The notes under the pieces: generated by a model
Told to the model about the DNA's origin: nothing
Database searches by the model: none
The model's input: only the letters and a program-made list of their open reading frames with translations
Program-made: the position numbers and the translations under genes
Assembly: GCA_903928755.1 (NCBI GenBank)
Contig: CAIYSH010000017.1
Coordinates: 1 to 5,026 of the forward strand
Direction of reading: 5' to 3'
DNA from: an uncultured Alphaproteobacteria bacterium
GTDB taxonomy: Bacteria; Pseudomonadota; Alphaproteobacteria; Caulobacterales; Caulobacteraceae
Length of the DNA stretch: 5,026 nt
Part shown: positions 1-5,026 of the stretch, piece after piece
Layout: each line of letters starts with the position of its first letter
How positions within the stretch are numbered: the stretch's first letter is position 1

Positions 1-1157
1 CGCAACTGATCCACGCAGGACTGCATCCGGACACCGGCAAGCCTGCACCTGTCACCGTTTCTCCGGTCATCCAGAAGGGATCGACAGTCCTTCTTCCCAA
101 TGCGGCCGCCCTCTACGACGATGCCACCTACATAACCTATGGACGGCAGGGTCTGGCAGCCCATGAGGCGCTAAAGGACGCCCTGCGCACACTGGAAAAT
201 GCCACGGGCGTAGAACTCTATCCCTCAGGCGTCTCGGCTGTAACCGGGGCCATGCTGGCCGTCCTCAAGGCCGGGGACGAAGTTCTGGTGTCGGACAACA
301 TCTACAAGCCAACCCGCCGGTTCTGCGATCAGGTCCTGGCCCGGTATGGCGTGACCACCTGCTATTTCGATCCCGGCCAGTCGCCCGAAGACCTCGTCGG
401 CAATGCGGCACCGAATACACGCCTGATCGTCATGGAAAGTCCGGGGTCGCTGAGTTTCGAGATGCAGGACATGACGGCAGTCGCGGCCCTGGCACGGCAG
501 CGGGACATATTGACCATGGCCGACAATACCTGGGGGGCAGGCTATCTCTACAAACCTCTGGACCATGGTGTGGATATCTCGATCCAGGCCCTGACCAAAT
601 ATGTCGGCGGCCATTCCGACGTATTCATGGGCTCGGCAGCCGCAAGGTCGCCTGACATCGCGCAAATGCTCAGTGACGGCGTCCTGCATCTGGGCTGGGC
701 TGTTGCGCCTGAAGATGCCTACCAGATGCTGCGTGGCTTGCGGACACTGCCGACCCGTCTTGCGCGGCACGATATGTCGGGTCGTGCCGTCGCCCAGTGG
801 CTGGCCAACCGCCCCGAGGTTCTGCAGGTCCTCCATCCGGGACTTGCCGGCTGTAAGGGACATGACCTTTGGGCCCGGGACTTCAAGGGGTCCTGCGGGC
901 TCTTCGGCTTTGTCCTGCATCCGGTTTCCGGAATGGCCGTGGAGGCCTTTCTCGATGCCCTGCAGGTCTTTGGTCTGGGTTTCTCCTGGGGCGGCTTCGA
1001 AAGTCTTGCCATTTCCTGTGATCCGCAACTGGAACCCAGATCCATTCTCAGATCCTATGGCGGCCCTCTGGTCCGTCTGCACATCGGACTGGAAGATCCC
1101 GCAGACCTGATCGCCGATCTGCAGATGGGCTTTACGGCCCTCCATGCAACATCCTGA
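1..1157 (+). CDS. metC: Cystathionine beta-lyase, 5'-truncated by window edge
   Basis: This PLP enzyme cleaves cystathionine to homocysteine, pyruvate and ammonia, the penultimate step of methionine synthesis by transsulfuration, in the cytoplasm. The frame is open from base 3, and 384 residues are visible to the TGA at 1155-1157. E. coli MetC has about 395, so probably only some ten N-terminal residues are missing. Visible landmarks, numbered from the first complete codon: the opening LIHAGLHPDTG; YGR at 47-49, which in this family contacts the PLP phosphate; Tyr101 in the DNIYKP loop; Asp174 in ADNTWGAG, which pairs with the pyridine nitrogen; the Schiff-base Lys199 in ALTKYVGGHSD (codon 597-599); SWGGFESL; and RLHIGLED near the C-terminus, which binds substrate carboxylate. 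The Trp in SWGGFESL favours cystathionine beta-lyase over cystathionine gamma-synthase. An internal ATG at 252 is not the start, because conserved sequence runs upstream of it. The aldehyde dehydrogenase gene follows after 54 bases on the same strand. Confidence 0.93.
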   Translation, partial: QLIHAGLHPDTGKPAPVTVSPVIQKGSTVLLPNAAALYDDATYITYGRQGLAAHEALKDALRTLENATGVELYPSGVSAVTGAMLAVLKAGDEVLVSDNIYKPTRRFCDQVLARYGVTTCYFDPGQSPEDLVGNAAPNTRLIVMESPGSLSFEMQDMTAVAALARQRDILTMADNTWGAGYLYKPLDHGVDISIQALTKYVGGHSDVFMGSAAARSPDIAQMLSDGVLHLGWAVAPEDAYQMLRGLRTLPTRLARHDMSGRAVAQWLANRPEVLQVLHPGLAGCKGHDLWARDFKGSCGLFGFVLHPVSGMAVEAFLDALQVFGLGFSWGGFESLAISCDPQLEPRSILRSYGGPLVRLHIGLEDPADLIADLQMGFTALHATS

Positions 1158-1200
1158 TCCAGTTCATCAAAACAAACAGACCAACCAAAGCAAACCTTAC

Positions 1201-1205
1201 GGGAG
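1201..1205 (+). promoter_or_regulatory. Ribosome binding site for the TTG-started aldehyde dehydrogenase
   Basis: GGGAG lies six bases before the TTG at 1212-1214. It decides the start. In this frame no ATG, GTG or earlier TTG occurs between the metC stop and 1212, and the next ATG (1266) would remove the conserved N-terminal LLIDGK strand. Confidence 0.6.
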
Positions 1206-1211
1206 ACGACC

Positions 1212-2618
1212 TTGGGACCTTTTCATCTGCTGATCGACGGAAAACTCGAAGCCGGCGACTCAGAAATGTCCGTGCTCAATCCAGCCAACGAGGAGGTGCT
1301 CTCATCCTGCCCACGGGCCTCAATGGCCCAATTGGACAAGGCCGTTGCCGCCGCCAAGCGGGCCTTTCCGGCCTGGAGCGCAACATCGATGGACGTGCGC
1401 CGTAAGGCGCTCCTGGACATGGCAGATGCCATACAGGGCGACGCGCCGAACCTGGCCCGGCTGCTGACCCAGGAGCAGGGAAAGCCCATCGGTGACGCCA
1501 CGGGAGAAGTCTATGGCTGCGCGGCCTTCTTCCGTTACTTCTCGAGCCTCGACCTGCCGGAAAAGATCGTCGAGGATTCAGCAGCGCGACGGGTAGTATC
1601 CCGCCGTCGCCCACTTGGCGTGGTGGCCGCCATCGTGCCATGGAACTTCCCCCTGATCCTGATGGCCTTCAAGGTTCCTGCCGCCATACTGGCTGGCAAT
1701 ACGGTGATCCTGAAACCCGCAGCGACGACCCCCCTGTCGACCTTGCGGATCGCCGAGTTGGTCAAGGACATACTTCCCCCGGGCGTGCTGAACGTGATTT
1801 CAGACGCCAATGATCTCGGTGCCGCGATTACCGCCCACCCTGACATCCGCAAGGTCTCCTTCACAGGCTCCACCGAAACCGGAAAGAAGGTCATGGCCGG
1901 CGCGGCAGAGGCCCTCAAACGGATCACCCTTGAGCTGGGGGGCAATGACGCGGCCATCGTCCTGGAAGGCAGTGATCCCAAGGAAACGGCCCCCAAGATC
2001 TTTGCCGGGGCCTTCCAGAATTCCGGTCAGGTCTGCATCGCCATCAAGCGCGCCTATGTCCACGAGAGCATCTATGACGCCATGTGCGAGGAACTGGCGA
2101 AACTGGCTGACGCCGCGGTGATGGGTGACGGTCTGCAGCAGGGCGTGACCCTGGGGCCATTGCAGAACAAGACCCAGTTCGAAAAAGTCCTTGGATTGAT
2201 CGAAGACGCCCGGACAGACGGCAAGATCATCGCTGGCGGCAACCGGACGGAAGGCAAGGGCTATTTCATCCGCCCCACCATTGTCCGCGACATCACCGAT
2301 GGCTCCCGGCTCGTGGATGAGGAACAGTTCGGCCCGGTACTGCCCGTCATCAAGATCAAGGATGGCGAGGACGCCCTGTCCCGAGCCAATGCGTCATCCT
2401 ACGGATTGGGCGGGTCCATCTGGTCAAAGGATCTGGAGGCCGCAATGGACCTGGCCGGCCGGATGGACACGGGCACGGTGTGGATCAACAAGCATGCCGA
2501 ACTGGCTCCCAATATTCCCTTCGGGGGTGCAAAACTGTCTGGGATTGGCAATGAGCTGGGCGAGGAAGGCCTGGCTGAATTCACCCAGATGCATGTGATC
2601 AACATGGCGAAAGCCTGA
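1212..2618 (+). CDS. NAD(P)-dependent aldehyde dehydrogenase family protein
   Basis: This cytoplasmic enzyme should oxidise an aldehyde to the carboxylic acid with NAD(P)+; the substrate cannot be told from sequence. It has 468 residues, a usual length for the superfamily (450-500), and all core motifs are present. These are PWNFP at 143-147 in the cofactor domain, Lys168-Pro169, FTGST at 217-221, general base Glu241 in LELGGND, catalytic Cys275 in NSGQVC (codon 2034-2036), EQFGP at 371-375 and the C-terminal PFGGAKLSGIG. GGND instead of the more usual GGKS/GGKN, together with QVCIAIKRAYVHESIYD, resembles from memory the AldA (AAD23400-like) subgroup rather than classical betaine-aldehyde or succinate-semialdehyde dehydrogenases. 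The start is TTG, supported by GGGAG six bases upstream. The 54-base spacing from metC allows co-transcription, but no biochemical link is obvious. A hairpin follows the stop by about ten bases. Confidence 0.93.
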   Translation: MGPFHLLIDGKLEAGDSEMSVLNPANEEVLSSCPRASMAQLDKAVAAAKRAFPAWSATSMDVRRKALLDMADAIQGDAPNLARLLTQEQGKPIGDATGEVYGCAAFFRYFSSLDLPEKIVEDSAARRVVSRRRPLGVVAAIVPWNFPLILMAFKVPAAILAGNTVILKPAATTPLSTLRIAELVKDILPPGVLNVISDANDLGAAITAHPDIRKVSFTGSTETGKKVMAGAAEALKRITLELGGNDAAIVLEGSDPKETAPKIFAGAFQNSGQVCIAIKRAYVHESIYDAMCEELAKLADAAVMGDGLQQGVTLGPLQNKTQFEKVLGLIEDARTDGKIIAGGNRTEGKGYFIRPTIVRDITDGSRLVDEEQFGPVLPVIKIKDGEDALSRANASSYGLGGSIWSKDLEAAMDLAGRMDTGTVWINKHAELAPNIPFGGAKLSGIGNELGEEGLAEFTQMHVINMAKA

Positions 2619-2627
2619 AGATGGACC

Positions 2628-2655
2628 CGGCGGGCGGTTGTATCACCGCTCGCCG
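2628..2655. terminator. GC-rich hairpin between convergent gene blocks, possible terminator
   Basis: An 11-base-pair stem (2628-2638 with 2645-2655) closes a six-base loop, TGTATC. On the plus-strand RNA every position pairs, with one G-U. It starts nine bases after the aldehyde dehydrogenase stop and lies 27 bases beyond the 3' end of the minus-strand tRNA-Arg, so it could act in both directions. Neither side has a run of T, so it is not a textbook intrinsic terminator. It could instead end transcripts with Rho help or protect 3' ends from exonucleases. Confidence 0.45.
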
Positions 2656-2682
2656 ACACCTGGTTGTCCTGAACTGCAAGTG

Positions 2683-2759
<77 letters not shown>

Positions 2760-2793
2760 TTTTTAAACCATTGCCAGCCTGTCCTGAGACGCT

Positions 2794-3099
2794 TCAATGG
2801 GTCCAGGGCTGCTTGCGTCCGAAGGCAAAATTGTCGGCATAGGCCTTGATGATCTTCCTGGCCGGCTTGGGGTCGAAGATCTGGAACGGGATCATGTGGC
2901 GATCCGCATAGGCCACAGCCTCGTCCCGGGTATCAAAGCTCAAACGCACCTGACCGTCCATGTCGGTGGTCTGCGTCCAGCCCATGAGGGCATCCTGTCG
3001 CCTTGCTGAGGCCGGTGCGAATTCCAGAACCCAGACCCTGGTCTTGCCCTTGCCCGACTGCGTCGCCGTTCTGGCGGGTTGGTAGATTCGCGCGAGCAT
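2794..3099 (-). CDS. NDUFS4-like accessory subunit of respiratory complex I (ETC complex I subunit family)
   Basis: The 101-residue protein matches the alphaproteobacterial homologue of mitochondrial NDUFS4 (18 kDa AQDQ subunit; family PF04800). It is a supernumerary subunit on the peripheral arm of NADH:ubiquinone oxidoreductase at the inner face of the membrane. It helps assembly and stability and is not itself catalytic. Family features visible are the opening ARIYQPARTATQSGKGKT (3-20), WVLEF at 23-27, the LMGWT turn at 38-42 followed by a TD pair, the helix EAVAYADRH (60-68), KAYADNFAFGRKQPWTH at the end, and the typical terminal PWTH. No signal peptide or membrane segment is seen. GAGGAA four bases before the ATG supports the start. 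The gene is far from any nuo operon visible here and lies between tRNA-Pro (32 bases upstream) and tRNA-Arg (34 bases downstream), all on the minus strand. Confidence 0.93.
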   Translation of the reverse strand: MLARIYQPARTATQSGKGKTRVWVLEFAPASARRQDALMGWTQTTDMDGQVRLSFDTRDEAVAYADRHMIPFQIFDPKPARKIIKAYADNFAFGRKQPWTH

Positions 3100-3103
3100 G
3101 AAG

Positions 3104-3109
3104 TTCCTC
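3104..3109 (-). promoter_or_regulatory. Ribosome binding site of the NDUFS4-like gene
   Basis: GAGGAA on the minus strand ends four bases before the ATG at 3097-3099. An ATG 25 bases further upstream is out of frame, so this site fixes the start. The site lies in the 32-base gap after tRNA-Pro. Confidence 0.6.
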
Positions 3110-3131
3110 GTCGGCTCTAAACATTTTGACG

Positions 3132-3208
<77 letters not shown>

Positions 3209-3228
3209 AGTCCACGGTCAGCGGTTGC

Positions 3229-3255
3229 GATATAGAGGTTTGAGCCATACCGCAA
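3229..3255 (-). promoter_or_regulatory. Possible promoter for tRNA-Pro
   Basis: Minus strand, in the gap between the thioesterase and tRNA-Pro. TATATC (3229-3234) could be a -10 box and TTGCGG (3250-3255) a -35 box. The 15-base spacer is short for sigma-70. The -10 ends 20 bases before the mature tRNA end, which would give a short leader of about a dozen bases. This is a weak match made by eye. Read-through from the thioesterase is an alternative. Confidence 0.28.
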
Positions 3256-3275
3256 TCGCGCACAGACCTGAGAGA

Positions 3276-3716
3276 CTATTCAGGCCGCTTTTGCATCAGT
3301 TTGAACACCCCGGACGCCCGCACCACATCATGGCTGCCAACAAAGGCCCGCCCTTCCACGAAGGCTACATCCCGGGTTGCCCGGGTGACGTGGCTCTCGC
3401 CAAACACCCACTCCCCCACCCGGGCCATGTGCAGAAAATCTATGGACAGGTGAATGGTCACGCTGATCTTCCGGGTTTCCCGGAATACGGCTGCCGCCAG
3501 AAGACCATCCATGAAGGCCGTCAACATCCCGCCATGTACGAGACCAAGGCCATTGGCATGACGGTCCAGAGCGAAAAACGCCTGGCCTGCGCCGGTCTTC
3601 AGACCCTCCTGATGGAAATAGGGCCCGTTGTGACTCGAAAAATGGCCCCGCCCCTCCATGAGCCTGAATCCGGGCGGCGGTGGCGGAATGTCAACATCAA
3701 GACCCGTTCTGGTCAT
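3276..3716 (-). CDS. PaaI-like hotdog-fold acyl-CoA thioesterase
   Basis: A 146-residue protein of the hotdog thioesterase superfamily (PaaI/THEM2 type). Members hydrolyse acyl- or aryl-CoA thioesters in the cytoplasm, usually as tetramers; the substrate here is unknown. The signature is ANGLGLVHGGMLTAFMD at 54-70. Asn55, Gly62 (in HGG, 61-63) and Asp70 have the 7- and 8-residue spacing I recall for the catalytic Asn-Gly-Asp set of human THEM2. The strand VTIHLSIDFLHMARVGEW (86-103) and the C-terminal SGVFKLMQ fit the fold. The start at 3714-3716 is chosen over an upstream in-frame start at 3767. Its ATG overlaps the TGA of the cyclase gene (ATGA), and AAGGA lies nine bases upstream (3726-3730). 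This implies translational coupling with the cyclase. Residues 11-15 are five consecutive prolines, unusual so near the N-terminus. Confidence 0.9.
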   Translation of the reverse strand: MTRTGLDVDIPPPPPGFRLMEGRGHFSSHNGPYFHQEGLKTGAGQAFFALDRHANGLGLVHGGMLTAFMDGLLAAAVFRETRKISVTIHLSIDFLHMARVGEWVFGESHVTRATRDVAFVEGRAFVGSHDVVRASGVFKLMQKRPE

Positions 3717-4489
3717 GGTGCGGGATCCTTCGGAGGCCTGAGCGATATCTGGTAGATGTGAGGCCACATCTTGCCGGTCACGAACAGCCTATCGTGAACC
3801 TGGTCATAGGCGATACCGTTCAGCACCGCATCCGGATCGACATGCTGGAGGGTCTCTGGAAGCCCTGAGAGTTCCAGCCAGGCCCGGACCCGACCCGTTG
3901 CCGGATCGATCCGGGCAATGCGGTTGGTCATCCAGACATTGGCGAAGATTTCACCCTTCACCCACTCCAGTTCATTGAGGTTCACAACCGGCTTGCCGTC
4001 TGCCGTGACACGGATCCGGCGCAACACCTTGAGGGTCTCCGGGTCGAGGACCTTCAGGGTCGCCGTGCCGTCACTCATGATCAGGTGCCTGTCGTTCCGG
4101 GTAAGCGCCCATCCCTCCCCTTCGTAACGAAAGCTCGACAAGCGCTTCAAAGACTTCAGATCCCAGATGAACCCGATTTCGTCCTGCCAGGTCAGACTGT
4201 AGAGGCGGTTGCCCCAGTCAACGACGCCTTCGCCAAACACCGTCGCCGGAGCCTTCTCCGCCTGCACGACGATCCCGTCCCGAAGCCTGACACGGCGCAC
4301 CCCCGAAGATCCCTTCTGACCGGTGCTTTCGATGAAATCGCCCTGCAGATACAGCAGCCCCTCCGTAAACGCGGCGGGGTCATGCGGGTACACCTTCTGG
4401 ATGTCATAGCCGCCCACAGGAACGGCCGCGAAAGCTGCTGAAGCCGCCCCGAGAACCAACAGGACGACGGAAGGAAACCAACGCAACAT
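3713..4489 (-). CDS. Secreted glutaminyl-peptide cyclotransferase, plant type (PF05096)
   Basis: The family converts N-terminal glutamine of peptides or proteins to pyroglutamate, releasing ammonia. Members form a five-bladed beta-propeller, as in papaya glutaminyl cyclase. From the ATG at 4487-4489 the protein has 258 residues. A signal peptide is clear: Arg3, hydrophobic VVLLVLGAASAAFA at 8-21, and likely AXA-type cleavage near 21-22, so it should act in the periplasm. Family blocks are YPHDPAAFTEGL (34-45), ESTG at 54-57 followed by GSSGVRRV, NELEWVKGEIFANVW (172-186) with TNRIARIDPATG, LNGIAYD (223-229) and FVTGKMWP (236-243). Glu43 of FTEG lies in the most conserved region. The start is uncertain. 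A GTG at 4508-4510 would add seven residues but has no good ribosome site, whereas AGG sits five bases before the chosen ATG. The stop overlaps the thioesterase start by four bases. The cold-shock gene lies 75 bases upstream. Confidence 0.9.
   Translation of the reverse strand: MLRWFPSVVLLVLGAASAAFAAVPVGGYDIQKVYPHDPAAFTEGLLYLQGDFIESTGQKGSSGVRRVRLRDGIVVQAEKAPATVFGEGVVDWGNRLYSLTWQDEIGFIWDLKSLKRLSSFRYEGEGWALTRNDRHLIMSDGTATLKVLDPETLKVLRRIRVTADGKPVVNLNELEWVKGEIFANVWMTNRIARIDPATGRVRAWLELSGLPETLQHVDPDAVLNGIAYDQVHDRLFVTGKMWPHIYQISLRPPKDPAP
3726..3730 (-). promoter_or_regulatory. Ribosome binding site of the thioesterase, inside the cyclase gene
   Basis: AAGGA on the minus strand lies nine bases before the ATG at 3714-3716, within the last codons of the glutaminyl cyclase. 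Together with the ATGA overlap it selects this start over the one at 3767. Confidence 0.6.
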
Positions 4490-4519
4490 CAAACCCTGCA
4501 GACGCCCCACGAAGAGAAT

Positions 4520-4570
4520 TTCAGCCCTGAATAGATTGGCTGAAGGCTGACTTGTATCAAACGATCAGCC
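4520..4570 (-). repeat. Four-arm inverted repeat between cold-shock and cyclase genes, possible terminator or leader structure
   Basis: TCAGCC occurs at 4521-4526 and 4565-4570, and GGCTGA at 4538-4543 and 4545-4550. The arms can pair as two neighbouring hairpins: TTCAGCC/GGCTGAA (4520-4526 with 4538-4544, 11-base loop) and GGCTGA/TCAGCC (4545-4550 with 4565-4570, 14-base loop). On the minus strand the first arm contains the TGA stop of the cold-shock gene. After the last arm comes ATTCTC, only a weak T-rich stretch. The position suits attenuation or 3'-end formation of the cold-shock mRNA, or a structured leader of the cyclase mRNA. No clear -35/-10 pair was found in the gap. Confidence 0.4.
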
Positions 4571-5026
4571 TTGTCCTATGGCCTGCATGTCGGCAACCAC
4601 CAGACCTTTGGGACCATCGGAAAACCGGACCATGATGTCCTCTCCAGGCTGCAGGTCTTCCAAACCGGCCCGACGCAGGGTCTCGATATGGATGAAGATA
4701 TCACCGGGGGCATCTTCGCGCACAACAAACCCGTAGCCCTTGGTCCGGTTGAACCATTTGACCTTGGCCCTCTCGAGATCCGTTCTGACCGATCCGGGTC
4801 CACCCCCCCGGGGGGTATAGGCCGGACGGTTTGCATGACGGTCATAACCCCGATCCGGGCGGTCACTGCTGCGCTGAAACCCGCGCCCACCATTATCCTG
4901 GCGGCGTTCCGGCAATGGGGTCGCTGTTGAGGCATCGAGATTCAGGACTTCGGTGACCTGCCAGCCCTTGGGCTTCCGGACCACTTCACATTCGATCAAG
5001 GCCCCCTCCGGGGCGTCGTCATGGCC
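4565..5026 (-). CDS. Tandem cold-shock-domain protein, 5' end outside window
   Basis: Cold-shock domains bind single-stranded RNA and DNA and act as RNA chaperones in the cytoplasm. The frame is open to the window edge, so the gene starts to the right, and 153 residues are visible. The first residues (GHDDAPEGAL, then IECEVVRKPKGWQVTEVLNLDAS) look like the end of a first cold-shock domain. A linker of about 55 residues follows (roughly 33-87), rich in Arg, Gly, Asp and Pro and probably disordered. A second, complete domain spans about 88-148, with KVKWFN (88-93), RNP1 as KGYGFV (96-101) and RNP2 as DIFIHI (109-114), ending at VVADMQAIGQG. RNP2 differs from the common VFVHF by replacing an aromatic residue with Ile. 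Two-domain proteins of this layout are known in Alphaproteobacteria. The TTG at 4997-4999 is not taken as start because domain sequence continues upstream of it. The gene could share a transcript with the cyclase. Confidence 0.9.
   Translation of the reverse strand, partial: GHDDAPEGALIECEVVRKPKGWQVTEVLNLDASTATPLPERRQDNGGRGFQRSSDRPDRGYDRHANRPAYTPRGGGPGSVRTDLERAKVKWFNRTKGYGFVVREDAPGDIFIHIETLRRAGLEDLQPGEDIMVRFSDGPKGLVVADMQAIGQG

Noticed and set aside
225..1145. A 306-codon open frame on the minus strand opposite metC
   Set aside because: It lies wholly antisense to a frame with all cystathionine beta-lyase motifs, has no recognisable domain, and is of a kind expected in G+C-rich coding DNA.
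3469..3485. A perfect TTCCGGG/CCCGGAA hairpin with a three-base loop, and CCCGGG repeats nearby (3371-3385)
   Set aside because: All lie within the thioesterase coding region, no T-run follows, and such short GC palindromes are common in DNA of this composition.
3717..3767. A longer N-terminus for the thioesterase (MASHLPDIAQ...)
   Set aside because: It would overlap the cyclase by about 50 bases, while the ATG at 3714-3716 has AAGGA nine bases upstream and a four-base coupling overlap.
4576..4935. Two 119-codon frames over the cold-shock gene, one on each strand
   Set aside because: They are alternative frames of the cold-shock coding sequence with no domain of their own.

Overview
The window looks like ordinary chromosomal housekeeping DNA from an alphaproteobacterium. 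The evidence is a high G+C content, an NDUFS4-type accessory subunit of respiratory complex I (a family shared by Alphaproteobacteria and mitochondria), a two-domain cold-shock protein of the kind common in that class, and tRNA genes that encode their own CCA. Genus and species cannot be fixed from this stretch. I see no transposase, integrase, CRISPR array, phage gene, toxin-antitoxin pair or defence gene.

Plus strand, 1 to about 2620: the nearly complete 3' part of a cystathionine beta-lyase gene (metC) is followed after 54 bases by a full aldehyde dehydrogenase gene that starts on TTG with a good ribosome binding site. The two may share a transcript. A GC-rich hairpin (2628-2655) lies just past the aldehyde dehydrogenase, where the plus-strand genes meet the minus-strand block.

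Minus strand, about 2683 to 5026, in order of transcription (right to left): a tandem cold-shock-domain protein cut by the right edge; a 75-base gap with four related GGCTGA/TCAGCC arms; a secreted plant-type glutaminyl cyclase; a PaaI-like hotdog thioesterase whose ATG overlaps the cyclase stop (ATGA); tRNA-Pro(TGG); the NDUFS4-like complex I subunit; and tRNA-Arg(TCT).

The genes do not form one pathway. They cover methionine biosynthesis (metC), aldehyde oxidation, RNA chaperoning, N-terminal pyroglutamate formation in exported proteins, acyl-CoA thioester hydrolysis, respiration and translation. The strongest functional link visible is translational coupling of cyclase and thioesterase. 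The most distinctive arrangement is the NDUFS4-like gene between two tRNA genes on one strand. I did not find convincing evidence of a previously undescribed system. The findings are modest structural and regulatory observations.
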